Made by a program: the position numbers and the translations under genes. The notes beneath the pieces were generated by a model, which searched no databases, was not told the origin of the DNA, and was given only the letters and a program-made list of their open reading frames with translations. 64,000 bases of DNA from NCBI RefSeq assembly GCF_019444005.1, contig NZ_CP049304.1, forward strand, positions 1,860,001 through 1,924,000. The letters are read 5' to 3'. This DNA comes from Liquorilactobacillus nagelii DSM 13675. GTDB taxonomy: Bacteria > Bacillota > Bacilli > Lactobacillales > Lactobacillaceae. Of this stretch, positions 54,677 to 63,593 are shown in pieces (within the stretch, counting starts at the first letter, position 1; each line of letters starts with the position of its first letter).

Positions 54677-54819
54677 GAGATCGCTTCCTTTTTGATGAAA
54701 CTACTATTTATTTCATTAAATTCAAACTAATCAATTGCAATTAAAAAAGTTACGGATATATAATAAGTGCGTACCAATTAAATACTATGTGCGGACCAGT
54801 TAAGGAGGAACAAATTTTT

Positions 54820-56223
54820 ATGGCATACAAAACAATTAATCCATATAATAATGAATTAATCAAAGAATATCCTAACGCTACCGATGCTGAAATTTCAAAT
54901 GCTTTAGCTCTAGGAGACAAACTTTATCATCAGTGGAAAAAAGAACCTGTCAGTTCACGTCAGACTAAGCTTCATGAAATTGCTGATTTAATGCGGCAAA
55001 AAAGTGAAGAATTAGCCAAGGTCTTAACTGTTGAAATGGGTAAATTAATTGGTGAAGCTCGTGGAGAAGTTGAACTTTGTGCTTTGATTGCCGATTATTT
55101 TGCTGACCACAGTGAGACCGGCTTACAGCCAACAACGATCAAAACTTCAGCCGGCAATGCTCAAGTTGTTAATGAGGCCGTTGGTGTTTTGATGATGGTT
55201 GAACCATGGAACTTTCCTTATTACCAAATCATGCGAGTCTTTGCACCGAACTTTATGATTGGTAATCCAATGGTATTGAAACATTCTTCCAACACTCCAA
55301 CTTCAGCCGTTGAGTTTGAAAAAATTATTAAAGAAGCTGGCGCTCCTGATGGCAGTTTAACCAACCTATTCTTAAGTCATGATCAAGTTGACCAAGTTAT
55401 CGCTGATCCACGGATTCAAGGTGTGGCTTTAACCGGTTCTGAACGTGGTGGTAGCTCAGTTGCTCAAGCAGCTGGTAAATACTTGAAAAAATCTTCAATG
55501 GAATTAGGTGGCAGCGATGCTTTTGTCGTCTTAGGTGATGCTGACCTTGACCAAGTTATCAAGACAGCAGCACGGGCACGAGCTTATAACGCTGGACAAG
55601 TTTGCACTTCTTCCAAACGTTTTATCGTTGCTGATAATTTATATGATGAATTCTTGAAACGCTTAGCCGCTGAGTTTGCTAAATTAAAACCCGGCGATCC
55701 ATTAGATGAAAAAACAACTTTGGCACCATTATCTTCAGCTAAGGCAAAACAGACTCTGCAAAAACAAGTTGATGATGCAGTTACTGCTGGTGCTAAAGTT
55801 TATTTTGGCAATCAACCAATTAATTTGTCCGGCCAATTTTTCCAACCAACAATTTTAACTGATATTAAACATGATAATCCAGCTTTCTATCAAGAAATGT
55901 TTGGTCCAGTTGCTCAAGTTTACCGTGTAAGCTCCGAGTCAGCTGCGATTGAATTAGCCAACGATTCTCATTATGGTTTAGGTGGAATTGTCTTTAGCGG
56001 CGATGCAGCTCATGGTAAAAAAGTTGCTGAACAAATCGAAACCGGTATGGTTTTCGTTAATAGTCCATTATATACCTTACCAGAATTGCCATTTGGCGGC
56101 ATCAAGCGTTCTGGCTACGGCCGTGAAATGAGCAGCATTGGTTTGAAAGCTTTCGTCAATGAAAAGCTGATTGTAACTAATGATCACCCTGACTTTGAAA
56201 ATGTGAATGGTGGTTTATTCTAA
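54820..56223 (+). CDS. NAD(P)-dependent aldehyde dehydrogenase (succinate-semialdehyde-type)
   Basis: A 467-residue ALDH. Catalytic Cys262 is in GQVCTSSKR and the general base Glu228 in MELGGSDAF; PWNFPYYQ and GERG-like cofactor elements are present. The closest class is NAD(P)-dependent succinate-semialdehyde dehydrogenase, but substrates of these enzymes in lactobacilli are often different. The start is ATG 54820, after AAGGAGG; the frame is open upstream without a ribosome site. Single gene with a strong terminator. Confidence 0.9.
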   Translation: MAYKTINPYNNELIKEYPNATDAEISNALALGDKLYHQWKKEPVSSRQTKLHEIADLMRQKSEELAKVLTVEMGKLIGEARGEVELCALIADYFADHSETGLQPTTIKTSAGNAQVVNEAVGVLMMVEPWNFPYYQIMRVFAPNFMIGNPMVLKHSSNTPTSAVEFEKIIKEAGAPDGSLTNLFLSHDQVDQVIADPRIQGVALTGSERGGSSVAQAAGKYLKKSSMELGGSDAFVVLGDADLDQVIKTAARARAYNAGQVCTSSKRFIVADNLYDEFLKRLAAEFAKLKPGDPLDEKTTLAPLSSAKAKQTLQKQVDDAVTAGAKVYFGNQPINLSGQFFQPTILTDIKHDNPAFYQEMFGPVAQVYRVSSESAAIELANDSHYGLGGIVFSGDAAHGKKVAEQIETGMVFVNSPLYTLPELPFGGIKRSGYGREMSSIGLKAFVNEKLIVTNDHPDFENVNGGLF

Positions 56224-56245
56224 AACTAAAAATTATCAATTGAAA

Positions 56246-56284
56246 AACAGCATTGCAAGTCGTAATTGCAATGCTGTTTTTTTC
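56246..56284 (+). terminator. Terminator after the aldehyde dehydrogenase
   Basis: CAGCATTGCAA pairs with TTGCAATGCTG, flanked by A5 and followed by seven T. Confidence 0.92.
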
Positions 56285-56370
56285 TTGCTTGAACTTTTTT
56301 AAACAAAATCTTGGTAGCTAATCAATTTGAAGCATATAATAACAATATCTAATTGATTGGGGATGGTTTT

Positions 56371-57597
56371 TTGCTGGCAAAACTCAACTTGAAAAAACTA
56401 CCAGAATGGCAACGTAACTTAGCTGTTTTATGGTTAGGTTGCTTCGTAGCCGGGGTGGGGTTCAGCGAAATTGCTCCCTTCCTATCACTTTACGTCGAAC
56501 AATTAGGCAGCTTTGACAAAAGCACTCTTTCACTGTATAGCGGGATTACTTATGCTGTGACTTTTTTTGTTGTAGCAGTCGTTTCGCCTTTATGGGGAAA
56601 ATTAGCTGATCGACGTGGCCGCAAGTTAATGCTGCTGCGCTCTTCACTAGGACTGGCAATTGTGATTGGTGCTTGTGGATTTGTTCATCAAGTCTGGACT
56701 TTAATTTTGCTGCGATTCCTTCAGGGATTATGTGCTGGTTATATTCCAAACGCAACGGCTTTAATTGCAACTGAAACCCCTAAAGCTAAAAGTGGCTCTG
56801 CTCTGGGAATCCTAACAACGGGCTATGTTTCAGGAAATTTGATTGGACCAATTATCGGTGGTGTTTTAGCACAAGTCTTTTCAATTCGTATGACTTTTGT
56901 TCTAACTGGCGGCCTACTGCTGATAGTCTTTTTTCTTAGTTGGTTTGGAGTTCACGAAGATTTCAAACCAGCGGCTGTTCCTAAAACCCAGCATCAACCT
57001 TCATTATTACAACAAGTTGCTGATCCACGAACTATTATTGTTCTATTATTTTCAACAATGATTATTCAAATGGGCAACAATTCAATTACTCCAATTATCA
57101 GTTTGTTTGTCAAAGAACTAATGCATGGAGTCGGGCCCATTACAATTGCTGCTGGTGTAATTGCTGCTTTGCCTGGAATTTCCACCTTAATTTCGGCCCC
57201 CCGGCTGGGTGCTTGGGGGGATGAACATGGCCCAGGCAAAGTATTGTTATTTGGTTTTTTATTTGCCATCGTAATGTATATTCCACAAGGGTTAGTAACA
57301 AGCGTCTGGCTTCTTGGCATATTACGTTTCATGATTGGAATCTCTGATGGAGCTCTTTTTCCAACCGTTCAAACCTTGTTAGCTAAAGGTACTCCACAGC
57401 ATTTAACCGGAAGTATCTTCAGCTGGAACCAATCATTTCAAGCACTTGGCAGCATGCTAGGTTCCTTATTAGGTGGACTTGTCTCAAACTGGTTTGATTA
57501 TAATGGTGTTTTTAGTTTCACCGCCTTGTCCTTGACACTAAACTTATTGTTAATTCTTTGGCTAATCCCCGCTTTAAGGCCCAAGTTTCAGCATTAA
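56371..57597 (+). CDS. MFS multidrug efflux transporter (DHA1 type)
   Basis: A 408-residue MFS protein with twelve TM segments, DHA1/MdtG-like. Motif A is GKLADRRGRK (loop 2-3), with motif C-like LTTGYVSGNLIGPIIGG in TM5. It probably exports drugs or other amphiphiles. The start used is TTG 56371, 5 nt after GGGGATGG; another in-frame TTG at 56353 lies before that site. Single gene, followed by the small-RNA locus B. Confidence 0.88.
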   Translation: MLAKLNLKKLPEWQRNLAVLWLGCFVAGVGFSEIAPFLSLYVEQLGSFDKSTLSLYSGITYAVTFFVVAVVSPLWGKLADRRGRKLMLLRSSLGLAIVIGACGFVHQVWTLILLRFLQGLCAGYIPNATALIATETPKAKSGSALGILTTGYVSGNLIGPIIGGVLAQVFSIRMTFVLTGGLLLIVFFLSWFGVHEDFKPAAVPKTQHQPSLLQQVADPRTIIVLLFSTMIIQMGNNSITPIISLFVKELMHGVGPITIAAGVIAALPGISTLISAPRLGAWGDEHGPGKVLLFGFLFAIVMYIPQGLVTSVWLLGILRFMIGISDGALFPTVQTLLAKGTPQHLTGSIFSWNQSFQALGSMLGSLLGGLVSNWFDYNGVFSFTALSLTLNLLLILWLIPALRPKFQH

Positions 57598-57648
57598 TTG
57601 CGGAGTTTAATAATTTCTTGATAATTTTAAAAGAATTCCAAGTTTAAC

Positions 57649-57680
57649 ATCACACTTTATTCACATTTATCCAGTAAAGT
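57649..57680 (+). promoter_or_regulatory. Response-regulator-type promoter of small RNA B
   Basis: ATCACA (57649-57654), 5 bp, TTCACA (57660-57665), 9 bp, TAAAGT (57675-57680): same architecture as at 44835 and 61065. Confidence 0.6.
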
Positions 57681-57686
57681 AATCCT

Positions 57687-57843
57687 TGTAACCTGATAAA
57701 ACTTTTCATTTCTTTCCCTTTGATTTTTCGCTAAGATCTCCCCCCAAGCAGATCTTAGCGCTAGTCATATTACAGAAACTCCCCCCAGTTTCTGCAGTTA
57801 CAGTTGCGGATAAAATTTCAATTTTATCCGCAACTTTTTTTAT
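57687..57843 (+). ncRNA. Putative C-rich small RNA B with two C6-loop hairpins
   Basis: A predicted transcript of about 155 nt. It has a pyrimidine-rich leader, hairpin 1 with a perfect 10-bp stem (57729-57738 with 57751-57760) and a loop holding CCCCCC, hairpin 2 with a perfect 8-bp stem (57773-57780 with 57787-57794) whose loop is just CCCCCC, and a 14-bp terminator stem (57803-57816 with 57821-57834) with T7. No open frame is supported. The exposed C6 loops would suit pairing with Shine-Dalgarno sequences. The gap it occupies is 390 bp with no gene. Confidence 0.68.
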
Positions 57844-57989
57844 ATTTGAATACTTTCTTGTTATAATAGTTGTAGAGCTATTAGCACTTTGCTAGATTCG
57901 GAGTTTACCTATAATTGACTGTAAAACCATTAATAGTATAATGAAACTAGCTAATCTTTCCGGAAATGCAAATATAAGGAGTAAGTTAA

Positions 57990-58847
57990 ATGACAGCATC
58001 CATCAAAATCCTAACTGATTCTTCGGTACAATTAACTGCCGCGGAAATCAAAAAATATCAGATTGAAATTGTGCCGCTTTCTGTTGAAATCGACGGCCAA
58101 AGCTTTGTTGACGGCGAAAACATTTCACGACCTGAGTTAATTGATAATTTGCGGGCTGGAAAATATCCTAAAACTAGTCAACCACCTTTAGGACGTTTTG
58201 TCGAAGCTTATGATCGGTTGGGAGCTGATGGAAGCGAAGTTATCGCAATTGTTTTGTCTGATGTTCTAAGCGGTACTTTTACAACTGCTCAAACTGCAGC
58301 TACAATGAGTAATACCAAAGTTACTGTTATTAACAGCAAGTCAACTGATCGTGGGCAGGCTTTCCAAGTCTTAGCTGCCGCTCAGGATGCGCAAGCCGGT
58401 AAAACAGTAGCAGAGATTCAACAACATTGCCAAGAAGTTCATCAACGAACCCGTATTAATGTTTTGATTGATAATCTTGATTGTTTAGTTAAGGGTGGCC
58501 GACTGAGTCGCTTTGCCGGGGCAATCACTAAACTAATTAACTTAAAAGTAATTGTGCAGTTGAACGAAAATAGCCTAGATGTTGTCGTTAAAGGCCGTAG
58601 CCGCAAAACTTTTGTTAAGTTCTGCGAAGGACTTGCTGAGCGACATCAAAATAACCCGATTCAGGATCTTTCGTTATCAAATGTTGGTACTGATCCTGAA
58701 TTCCTAGAACGTTTAAAAAACCTGATCTTGCCAACAGCTAATCAGACTAACTACTTGGCTGAATTGACTAGCCCAATTATTATGACTCATACTGGCTTGA
58801 ATGCTGTCGGTGTGATTACTCTTTCAGAAAAACCTGATGTAGACTAA
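57990..58847 (+). CDS. DegV family fatty-acid-binding protein (FakB-like)
   Basis: A 285-residue DegV protein: ILTDSSVQL at the start, the conserved TSQPPLGRFVE lipid-binding segment, SGTFTTAQTA and the late VKGGRLSR block. DegV/FakB proteins bind a fatty acid and present it to the kinase FakA for phosphorylation and incorporation into phospholipids. No fakA is adjacent. ATG follows AAGGAG. Ends at a perfect terminator. Confidence 0.92.
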   Translation: MTASIKILTDSSVQLTAAEIKKYQIEIVPLSVEIDGQSFVDGENISRPELIDNLRAGKYPKTSQPPLGRFVEAYDRLGADGSEVIAIVLSDVLSGTFTTAQTAATMSNTKVTVINSKSTDRGQAFQVLAAAQDAQAGKTVAEIQQHCQEVHQRTRINVLIDNLDCLVKGGRLSRFAGAITKLINLKVIVQLNENSLDVVVKGRSRKTFVKFCEGLAERHQNNPIQDLSLSNVGTDPEFLERLKNLILPTANQTNYLAELTSPIIMTHTGLNAVGVITLSEKPDVD

Positions 58848-58858
58848 CTGAAATAACT

Positions 58859-58895
58859 AAAGGGAGCAAATCGTTAATTACGATTTGCTCCTTTA
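58859..58895 (+). terminator. Terminator after the DegV gene
   Basis: AAGGGAGCAAATCG and CGATTTGCTCCTTT form a near-perfect stem (one mismatch at the outer end); T-tract is short. Confidence 0.82.
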
Positions 58896-59127
58896 GTTAA
58901 ATTTTATTATTTTGCACCAGTTATTTGATTAAAGTAAAGTGCCCATACGTGTTATAGATTTAATATAAAAAAGATGAATAAAAGTTTCCAACCCTGTTAT
59001 ATCTAAAAATGAGCGCCCAAAGCATTTGATTGTGATTAACACCGCACCTGGATTTATTATCTTATCATAACACTTGCTGGCTAACCTTTTTTAGACCAAA
59101 TCAATTAAAAATATATTTTTTTATACT

Positions 59128-60747
59128 TTAATTTTTAACTTCCAGGTGCCGTCGACCTACTAACCAAATTAAAAATAAAGCTAATAACGCTTCAATTACA
59201 ATCAAGACTCCTCGATTTGCCAAAGCAGATCCGCCAAGATAAACCCCAACAATCACCGCGACAACAACTAAAGTAATCATTATTACCCACTGGCCACGAC
59301 TAAAGGCTTGACCATATTTGTTTTCACGACGAGTTATTAGTGGCAGAATAGCCCCCAAACCGATTAAAACAGTTATCGCAACAATATTAATGATCAATTC
59401 ATACCACCAAGTAGAACTAAATTCAGTCACATCCTGTGGGGCAATTCCAAAAGCAGTCGCGATCGCTGTCACTGCTAAAGCCCAAAAGCCAACTAACCAA
59501 GCTAATTTGTCATTTTTAATAAAAACGTAGCTTGAAGGATACTTAACTGGGTTTTTACGCACACGCATAAAAGCATAAAAGATCCAGCAAGTTACTCCCG
59601 GCGAAATAATTCCGTTTAAATTCAATAACCAATTAAAAATATCATTCATATCTGGTAGAAAAATTCCCAGCAACAAAATAAATCCCGATAAAACACAGGT
59701 CAGCAAGTAGCCATTAACTGGTAAACCGGCTGCATTAGTTTTGCGTAAGAACTTGGGCATATAATGCTCTCCGGTATCTGAAATCAGCATTCGTGTCATT
59801 GCATCTAGTAACACAGCTAATAAAGCAATCAAATAAAAGACTTCTGTCCACGCAAATAAGTACATAAACAAATTACCGACATGGTATTGCTGACCAAGGG
59901 CTTGGAAAGCATAGTACGAACCGTTCATTTTCAAATCATTGGGCAAATGGTGGGCATTAAAGAAAATTCCCAATGAAAACGAACCAAAAATTGTTAAAAA
60001 GGCGGTCATTCCAACCAACATCAGCATTGATTTAGGAAACTCAGTTTGCGGCTTCTTCATCTTCGTAACAAATGGTGCAATTAGCTCACAACCATTAACT
60101 GCATAAATCAGCAATCCTACTGTGGTCAGATACTTCAAATCAAATTTAGGTATGATCGCTCCTAAATTCATTGGTTGGGTTGCGATATGACCACCAAGCG
60201 CTAATGAAGAAATTGACATAATTACAAATAAAACGGTCATTCCAAACATTGCAATTCCGCCAATCATACTCAATAACTCTAATGATCGCTTAAAGCGTGA
60301 TTGAACTAAAATGAAAACAGCAAAAGTCAGTAACGTCCATAAAGCAAACTGACTGTTGGAAATTGCATCCTGAAACTTACTACTGCCAGTAATCGCCCAA
60401 CCAATACCAACAACAACCGAATTAGCTGTATCAACTACATACGGAATGGATGCTGCCCAGTAAGTCCAAGCAGTAAAGTAACCTAAGAACTCACCATTTG
60501 TTCCGCGGATCCAAGAACTCAAACCACCGCCTTCATGATTAAAAATCGAACCCAGTTGTCCAACCATTAAAGAGTAGGGAATTACATATAAGAACAACAT
60601 CAAAATCCAAGAAGTAATTACACCCATTCCTTGATTCTTAAAATTATAAATTAAATCATCAAAACCAATGACTGTTACAAAACACATTAATGCCAATATC
60701 GGCCAACTGATATAATGCTTGGTTTCTACAGTTGATAAATCATTCAT
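59128..60747 (-). CDS. APC superfamily amino acid permease (GadC/YjeM-like)
   Basis: A 539-residue transporter with about thirteen TM segments; TM1 FVTVIGFDDLIYNFKNQGMG and TM6 GLLIYAVNGCELIAPFVTKMKKP fit the glutamate:GABA antiporter branch of the APC family. The substrate is unknown: no decarboxylase gene lies nearby. It begins 4 bp after the stop of an 85-codon frame on the same strand, so translation may be coupled to it. ATG follows GAGGTG. Confidence 0.87.
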   Translation of the reverse strand: MNDLSTVETKHYISWPILALMCFVTVIGFDDLIYNFKNQGMGVITSWILMLFLYVIPYSLMVGQLGSIFNHEGGGLSSWIRGTNGEFLGYFTAWTYWAASIPYVVDTANSVVVGIGWAITGSSKFQDAISNSQFALWTLLTFAVFILVQSRFKRSLELLSMIGGIAMFGMTVLFVIMSISSLALGGHIATQPMNLGAIIPKFDLKYLTTVGLLIYAVNGCELIAPFVTKMKKPQTEFPKSMLMLVGMTAFLTIFGSFSLGIFFNAHHLPNDLKMNGSYYAFQALGQQYHVGNLFMYLFAWTEVFYLIALLAVLLDAMTRMLISDTGEHYMPKFLRKTNAAGLPVNGYLLTCVLSGFILLLGIFLPDMNDIFNWLLNLNGIISPGVTCWIFYAFMRVRKNPVKYPSSYVFIKNDKLAWLVGFWALAVTAIATAFGIAPQDVTEFSSTWWYELIINIVAITVLIGLGAILPLITRRENKYGQAFSRGQWVIMITLVVVAVIVGVYLGGSALANRGVLIVIEALLALFLIWLVGRRHLEVKN

Positions 60748-60751
60748 TTTT

Positions 60752-61009
60752 TCACCTCAAAGATTTATTTTTTTGCATATTAAATAAATCTTTTTCCGGT
60801 GGCTTTTCGACTTTTTTATTTCTCAGGTGAAATTGATCTAATTTAGTTAATTGCTCATAAAAAGTCCCGATCAACTCCACTAGCGAAAATCGCCAACTAG
60901 TAAAACTCGTTAAACAGTTTTTCAACCATATTGAAAAAAACGTTCTTAATTTTTTAAAATTAAGAGCGTACCACGATCTAACTCGTTTCCAATCGTTTAA
61001 CCGATTCAC
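60752..61009 (-). CDS. Small hypothetical protein, 85 aa, upstream of the permease
   Basis: A frame from GTG 61009, preceded by ACGGAGGAAAAA, ending 4 bp before the permease start. The product is rich in Lys, Arg, Trp and Phe (NDWKRVRSWYALNFKKLRTFF), amphipathic, with no clear TM segment. I do not recognise the family. It could be a real small protein or a translated leader of the permease. Its promoter must lie near 61010-61100, back to back with that of small RNA C. Confidence 0.5.
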   Translation of the reverse strand: MNRLNDWKRVRSWYALNFKKLRTFFSIWLKNCLTSFTSWRFSLVELIGTFYEQLTKLDQFHLRNKKVEKPPEKDLFNMQKNKSLR

Positions 61010-61064
61010 TTTTTCCTCCGTTAATCTACTAACCAATATCTCTTTACAAATTCTTAAGTAAATA

Positions 61065-61096
61065 TTCACATAAAATTCACAAGTGTCGTTTAAAAT
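61065..61096 (+). promoter_or_regulatory. Response-regulator-type promoter of small RNA C
   Basis: TTCACA (61065-61070), 5 bp, TTCACA (61076-61081), 9 bp, TAAAAT (61091-61096). This is the most regular of the three copies: two perfect hexamers in direct repeat with an 11-bp period. Confidence 0.68.
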
Positions 61097-61102
61097 ATCA
61101 AG

Positions 61103-61189
61103 ATGTAACCTGATATTAAACAATTTTTCATTTACTCCCCCTATGGTAAATGAATCTCTCCGAACTTTTAAAAGTTCGGAGTTTTTTTG
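61103..61189 (+). ncRNA. Putative C-rich small RNA C
   Basis: A predicted transcript of about 87 nt. It has a hairpin CATTTAC/GTAAATG (61129-61152) with loop TCCCCCTATG and a terminator CTCCGAAC.../...GTTCGGAG (61158-61181) with seven T. Its leader TGTAACCTGATA is shared with small RNA B. No open frame is supported. The loop plus the next base is complementary over 11 nt to the ribosome site of the dehydrogenase at 21731. Confidence 0.65.
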
Positions 61190-61198
61190 TGCTAATTG

Positions 61199-62398
61199 TT
61201 ATTCTTGTAACACTTTGATTTTATTACGCTGCCAATCACTCAAATCAGCAAAAGCACTTAGAAAAAGAATATTAAATGACAATTCCAACAAATGTTGATC
61301 AATGACTGAACTAAGAATCACTAACAATAAAGCAATCGTGAAAGAATGCAACTGTAACTGCTCATAGCGTTTGAATAAATACCATATAAAATACAACAGT
61401 ACTACAAAGCAAAAGAATCCTAACATCATTAAAACTCGAATAAATGAAACATCAATAAAAAAATAATCAAAAGCTCCGTGATGTACTCCACCATTACCAA
61501 CTTGAGGAATTATTTGACCAAACAAGGTCACGTTATAACGTTTGAAAGCCTCATGACCATAAGTTAATCTACCCGACAAAGCTTTATTTGCTAATCGTAA
61601 AATTGGATTAGTTGAATGATATAAATATGCCAAGACGATGTTCATCATAATAAAAGCAAATGTTAACACTGATATGCGCTGATAATTCAAAAAAGAAATG
61701 AAACGAAACACCTGAGATTTAACAGCAACCAAAATAATCAATAATAACATTAAAATAAAATCGACACGTGTGTCAGTTACAAAATACATTGTAAAGGTTA
61801 ATGCAATTGCCCCGATATATTCTGGCAAGTTAAATTTAAAATCTCGATATAACGCATAGGTTACTAACAAATAAAAAGCTCTAGCTGCAAAATCAGTCGG
61901 GTAAATCATTCCTAAAGCTAAACGAATTGTCGCTTCATCATGCCGTCCAATTGTCAAACTTGTAATCCACCCCGCCCAAGCAGCTATCAAAGTAATTATA
62001 ATCATACTGGTTTCTAAGTATAAAAACATTTTCAAAATTTTTTTGAAAGGAACATTTTTTGCGCCCATCACAAACACAAAATAATAAAAGAAACTTGGGT
62101 CCATTGAACGCTGGTAGACACCCCAAAAGAGTAAGCCAAACAATAAAATAATTATGGCTTTCTCCCAATTCCAGCGATCAACCACAAATATTTTAACGGC
62201 AACCAATGCACTAGCTAATTCAGCAATATTGGCCAATAACTCTTTTGAAACATAGACGCTGAACATTGTCCCACCAATAAAGTTGCTAATCAAATATGCG
62301 GCTAATGCCAACAAATAAACCATTTCCGCAATTTGCGGCCAATTGTATTTAGTTTCTAGTCTTTCTGCAAGACTATTCTTTTTTAAAAATTTCACCAT
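61199..62398 (-). CDS. Wzy-like polysaccharide polymerase
   Basis: A 399-residue protein with about eleven TM segments and a large external loop near residues 260-310 (LSGRLTYGHEAFKRYNVTLFGQIIPQVG), a pattern common in oligosaccharide-repeat polymerases of exopolysaccharide clusters. It lies downstream of glf and a glycosyltransferase on the same strand. Wzy proteins vary greatly in sequence, so the call rests on topology, the loop motif and context. ATG follows GGTGGAG. Confidence 0.8.
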   Translation of the reverse strand: MVKFLKKNSLAERLETKYNWPQIAEMVYLLALAAYLISNFIGGTMFSVYVSKELLANIAELASALVAVKIFVVDRWNWEKAIIILLFGLLFWGVYQRSMDPSFFYYFVFVMGAKNVPFKKILKMFLYLETSMIIITLIAAWAGWITSLTIGRHDEATIRLALGMIYPTDFAARAFYLLVTYALYRDFKFNLPEYIGAIALTFTMYFVTDTRVDFILMLLLIILVAVKSQVFRFISFLNYQRISVLTFAFIMMNIVLAYLYHSTNPILRLANKALSGRLTYGHEAFKRYNVTLFGQIIPQVGNGGVHHGAFDYFFIDVSFIRVLMMLGFFCFVVLLYFIWYLFKRYEQLQLHSFTIALLLVILSSVIDQHLLELSFNILFLSAFADLSDWQRNKIKVLQE

Positions 62399-62439
62399 TC
62401 AATAACTCCACCTTAATTAGAAAATCTTTGAATTATAGT

Positions 62440-63552
62440 TCAATCCAATTCTTTTTCAACCGTTACTAAAGCTGCACCAATCACTTGATCCATATTATAG
62501 TAACGATATTGTCCTAATCGACCACCGAAAATGATATTATCGGCTTTTGCATCGGCCAACTCTTTGTATTTTTTGTATAAAGCATTATTAGCGGAGTTAT
62601 TGACTGGATAATACGGTTCATCCCCGCGATGCCAAGTTTTAGGATACTCACGGGTAATAATTGTTTTGTTCTTATCGCCTTTACCAAACTCAAAATGTTT
62701 GTGCTCAATAATTCGAGTAAAAGGCGTTTTGGCATCGGTATAGTTCACGACTGCATTTCCTTGGAAATTATCTTGGTCAAGTTCTTCGGTTTCAAACTTC
62801 AAACTGCGGTATTCCAGTTCACCATAACAGTAATCAAAATACTGATCAATCATCCCGGTAAACACTACTTTATCATAATTTTTAAGATACTCATCCTGAT
62901 TGTTAAAGAAGTCGATGCCAGTCTCAACCGTGATTAAATCACTACTCAGCATCTTCTCAACAATTTGAGTATAACCGCCAATCGGAATTCCTTGATAAGG
63001 ATCATTAAAATAGTTATTATCATAGGTCAAACGCACCGGCAGGCGACGAATGATAAACGCTGGTAAATCTTTAGCTGAGCGACCCCACTGTTTTTCAGTA
63101 TAGCCCTTAATTAGTTTTTGATAAATATCAGTACCAACCAGTGAAATGGCTTGTTCTTCTAGATTTTCTGGCTTTTTCCCCTGTAAAACAGCTCGCTGTT
63201 CATCAATTTTAGCCAAAGCTTCTTGCGGCGTAACTACTCCCCAAAGTTTATTGAAAGTATTCATATTAAATGGTAAGTTATAAATTTCACCAAGATAGTT
63301 TGCAATGGGTGTATTGGTATACCGATTAAAGTCAGCAAACTGATGAACATAATCCCAAATTTTTTTATTAGCTGTATGGAAGATGTGTGCTCCATATTGA
63401 TGAACTTGAATTCCAGCAACTTCCTTAGTGTAAATATTACCGGCAATATGATTTCTTTTTTCAATTACCTTTACTTGATTGCCACGTTTAGCTGCCTCAT
63501 AAGCAAAAGTTGCGCCAAACAGGCCAGCACCTACTACTAAATATTTTTTCAT
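62440..63552 (-). CDS. glf: UDP-galactopyranose mutase Glf
   Basis: A 370-residue flavoenzyme interconverting UDP-galactopyranose and UDP-galactofuranose. FAD-binding VVGAGLFGATFAYEAAKRG at the start, QYGAHIFHT in the active site, YTEKQWGR and the C-terminal GRLGQYRYYNMDQVIG block are diagnostic. It implies that the encoded exopolysaccharide contains galactofuranose. ATG follows GAGGTG. It lies between a glycosyltransferase gene (upstream) and the polymerase gene. Confidence 0.97.
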   Translation of the reverse strand: MKKYLVVGAGLFGATFAYEAAKRGNQVKVIEKRNHIAGNIYTKEVAGIQVHQYGAHIFHTANKKIWDYVHQFADFNRYTNTPIANYLGEIYNLPFNMNTFNKLWGVVTPQEALAKIDEQRAVLQGKKPENLEEQAISLVGTDIYQKLIKGYTEKQWGRSAKDLPAFIIRRLPVRLTYDNNYFNDPYQGIPIGGYTQIVEKMLSSDLITVETGIDFFNNQDEYLKNYDKVVFTGMIDQYFDYCYGELEYRSLKFETEELDQDNFQGNAVVNYTDAKTPFTRIIEHKHFEFGKGDKNKTIITREYPKTWHRGDEPYYPVNNSANNALYKKYKELADAKADNIIFGGRLGQYRYYNMDQVIGAALVTVEKELD

Positions 63553-63593
63553 TTTTTCACCTCATTATAAAATTTAGGAGTTCAACCTGCTGG

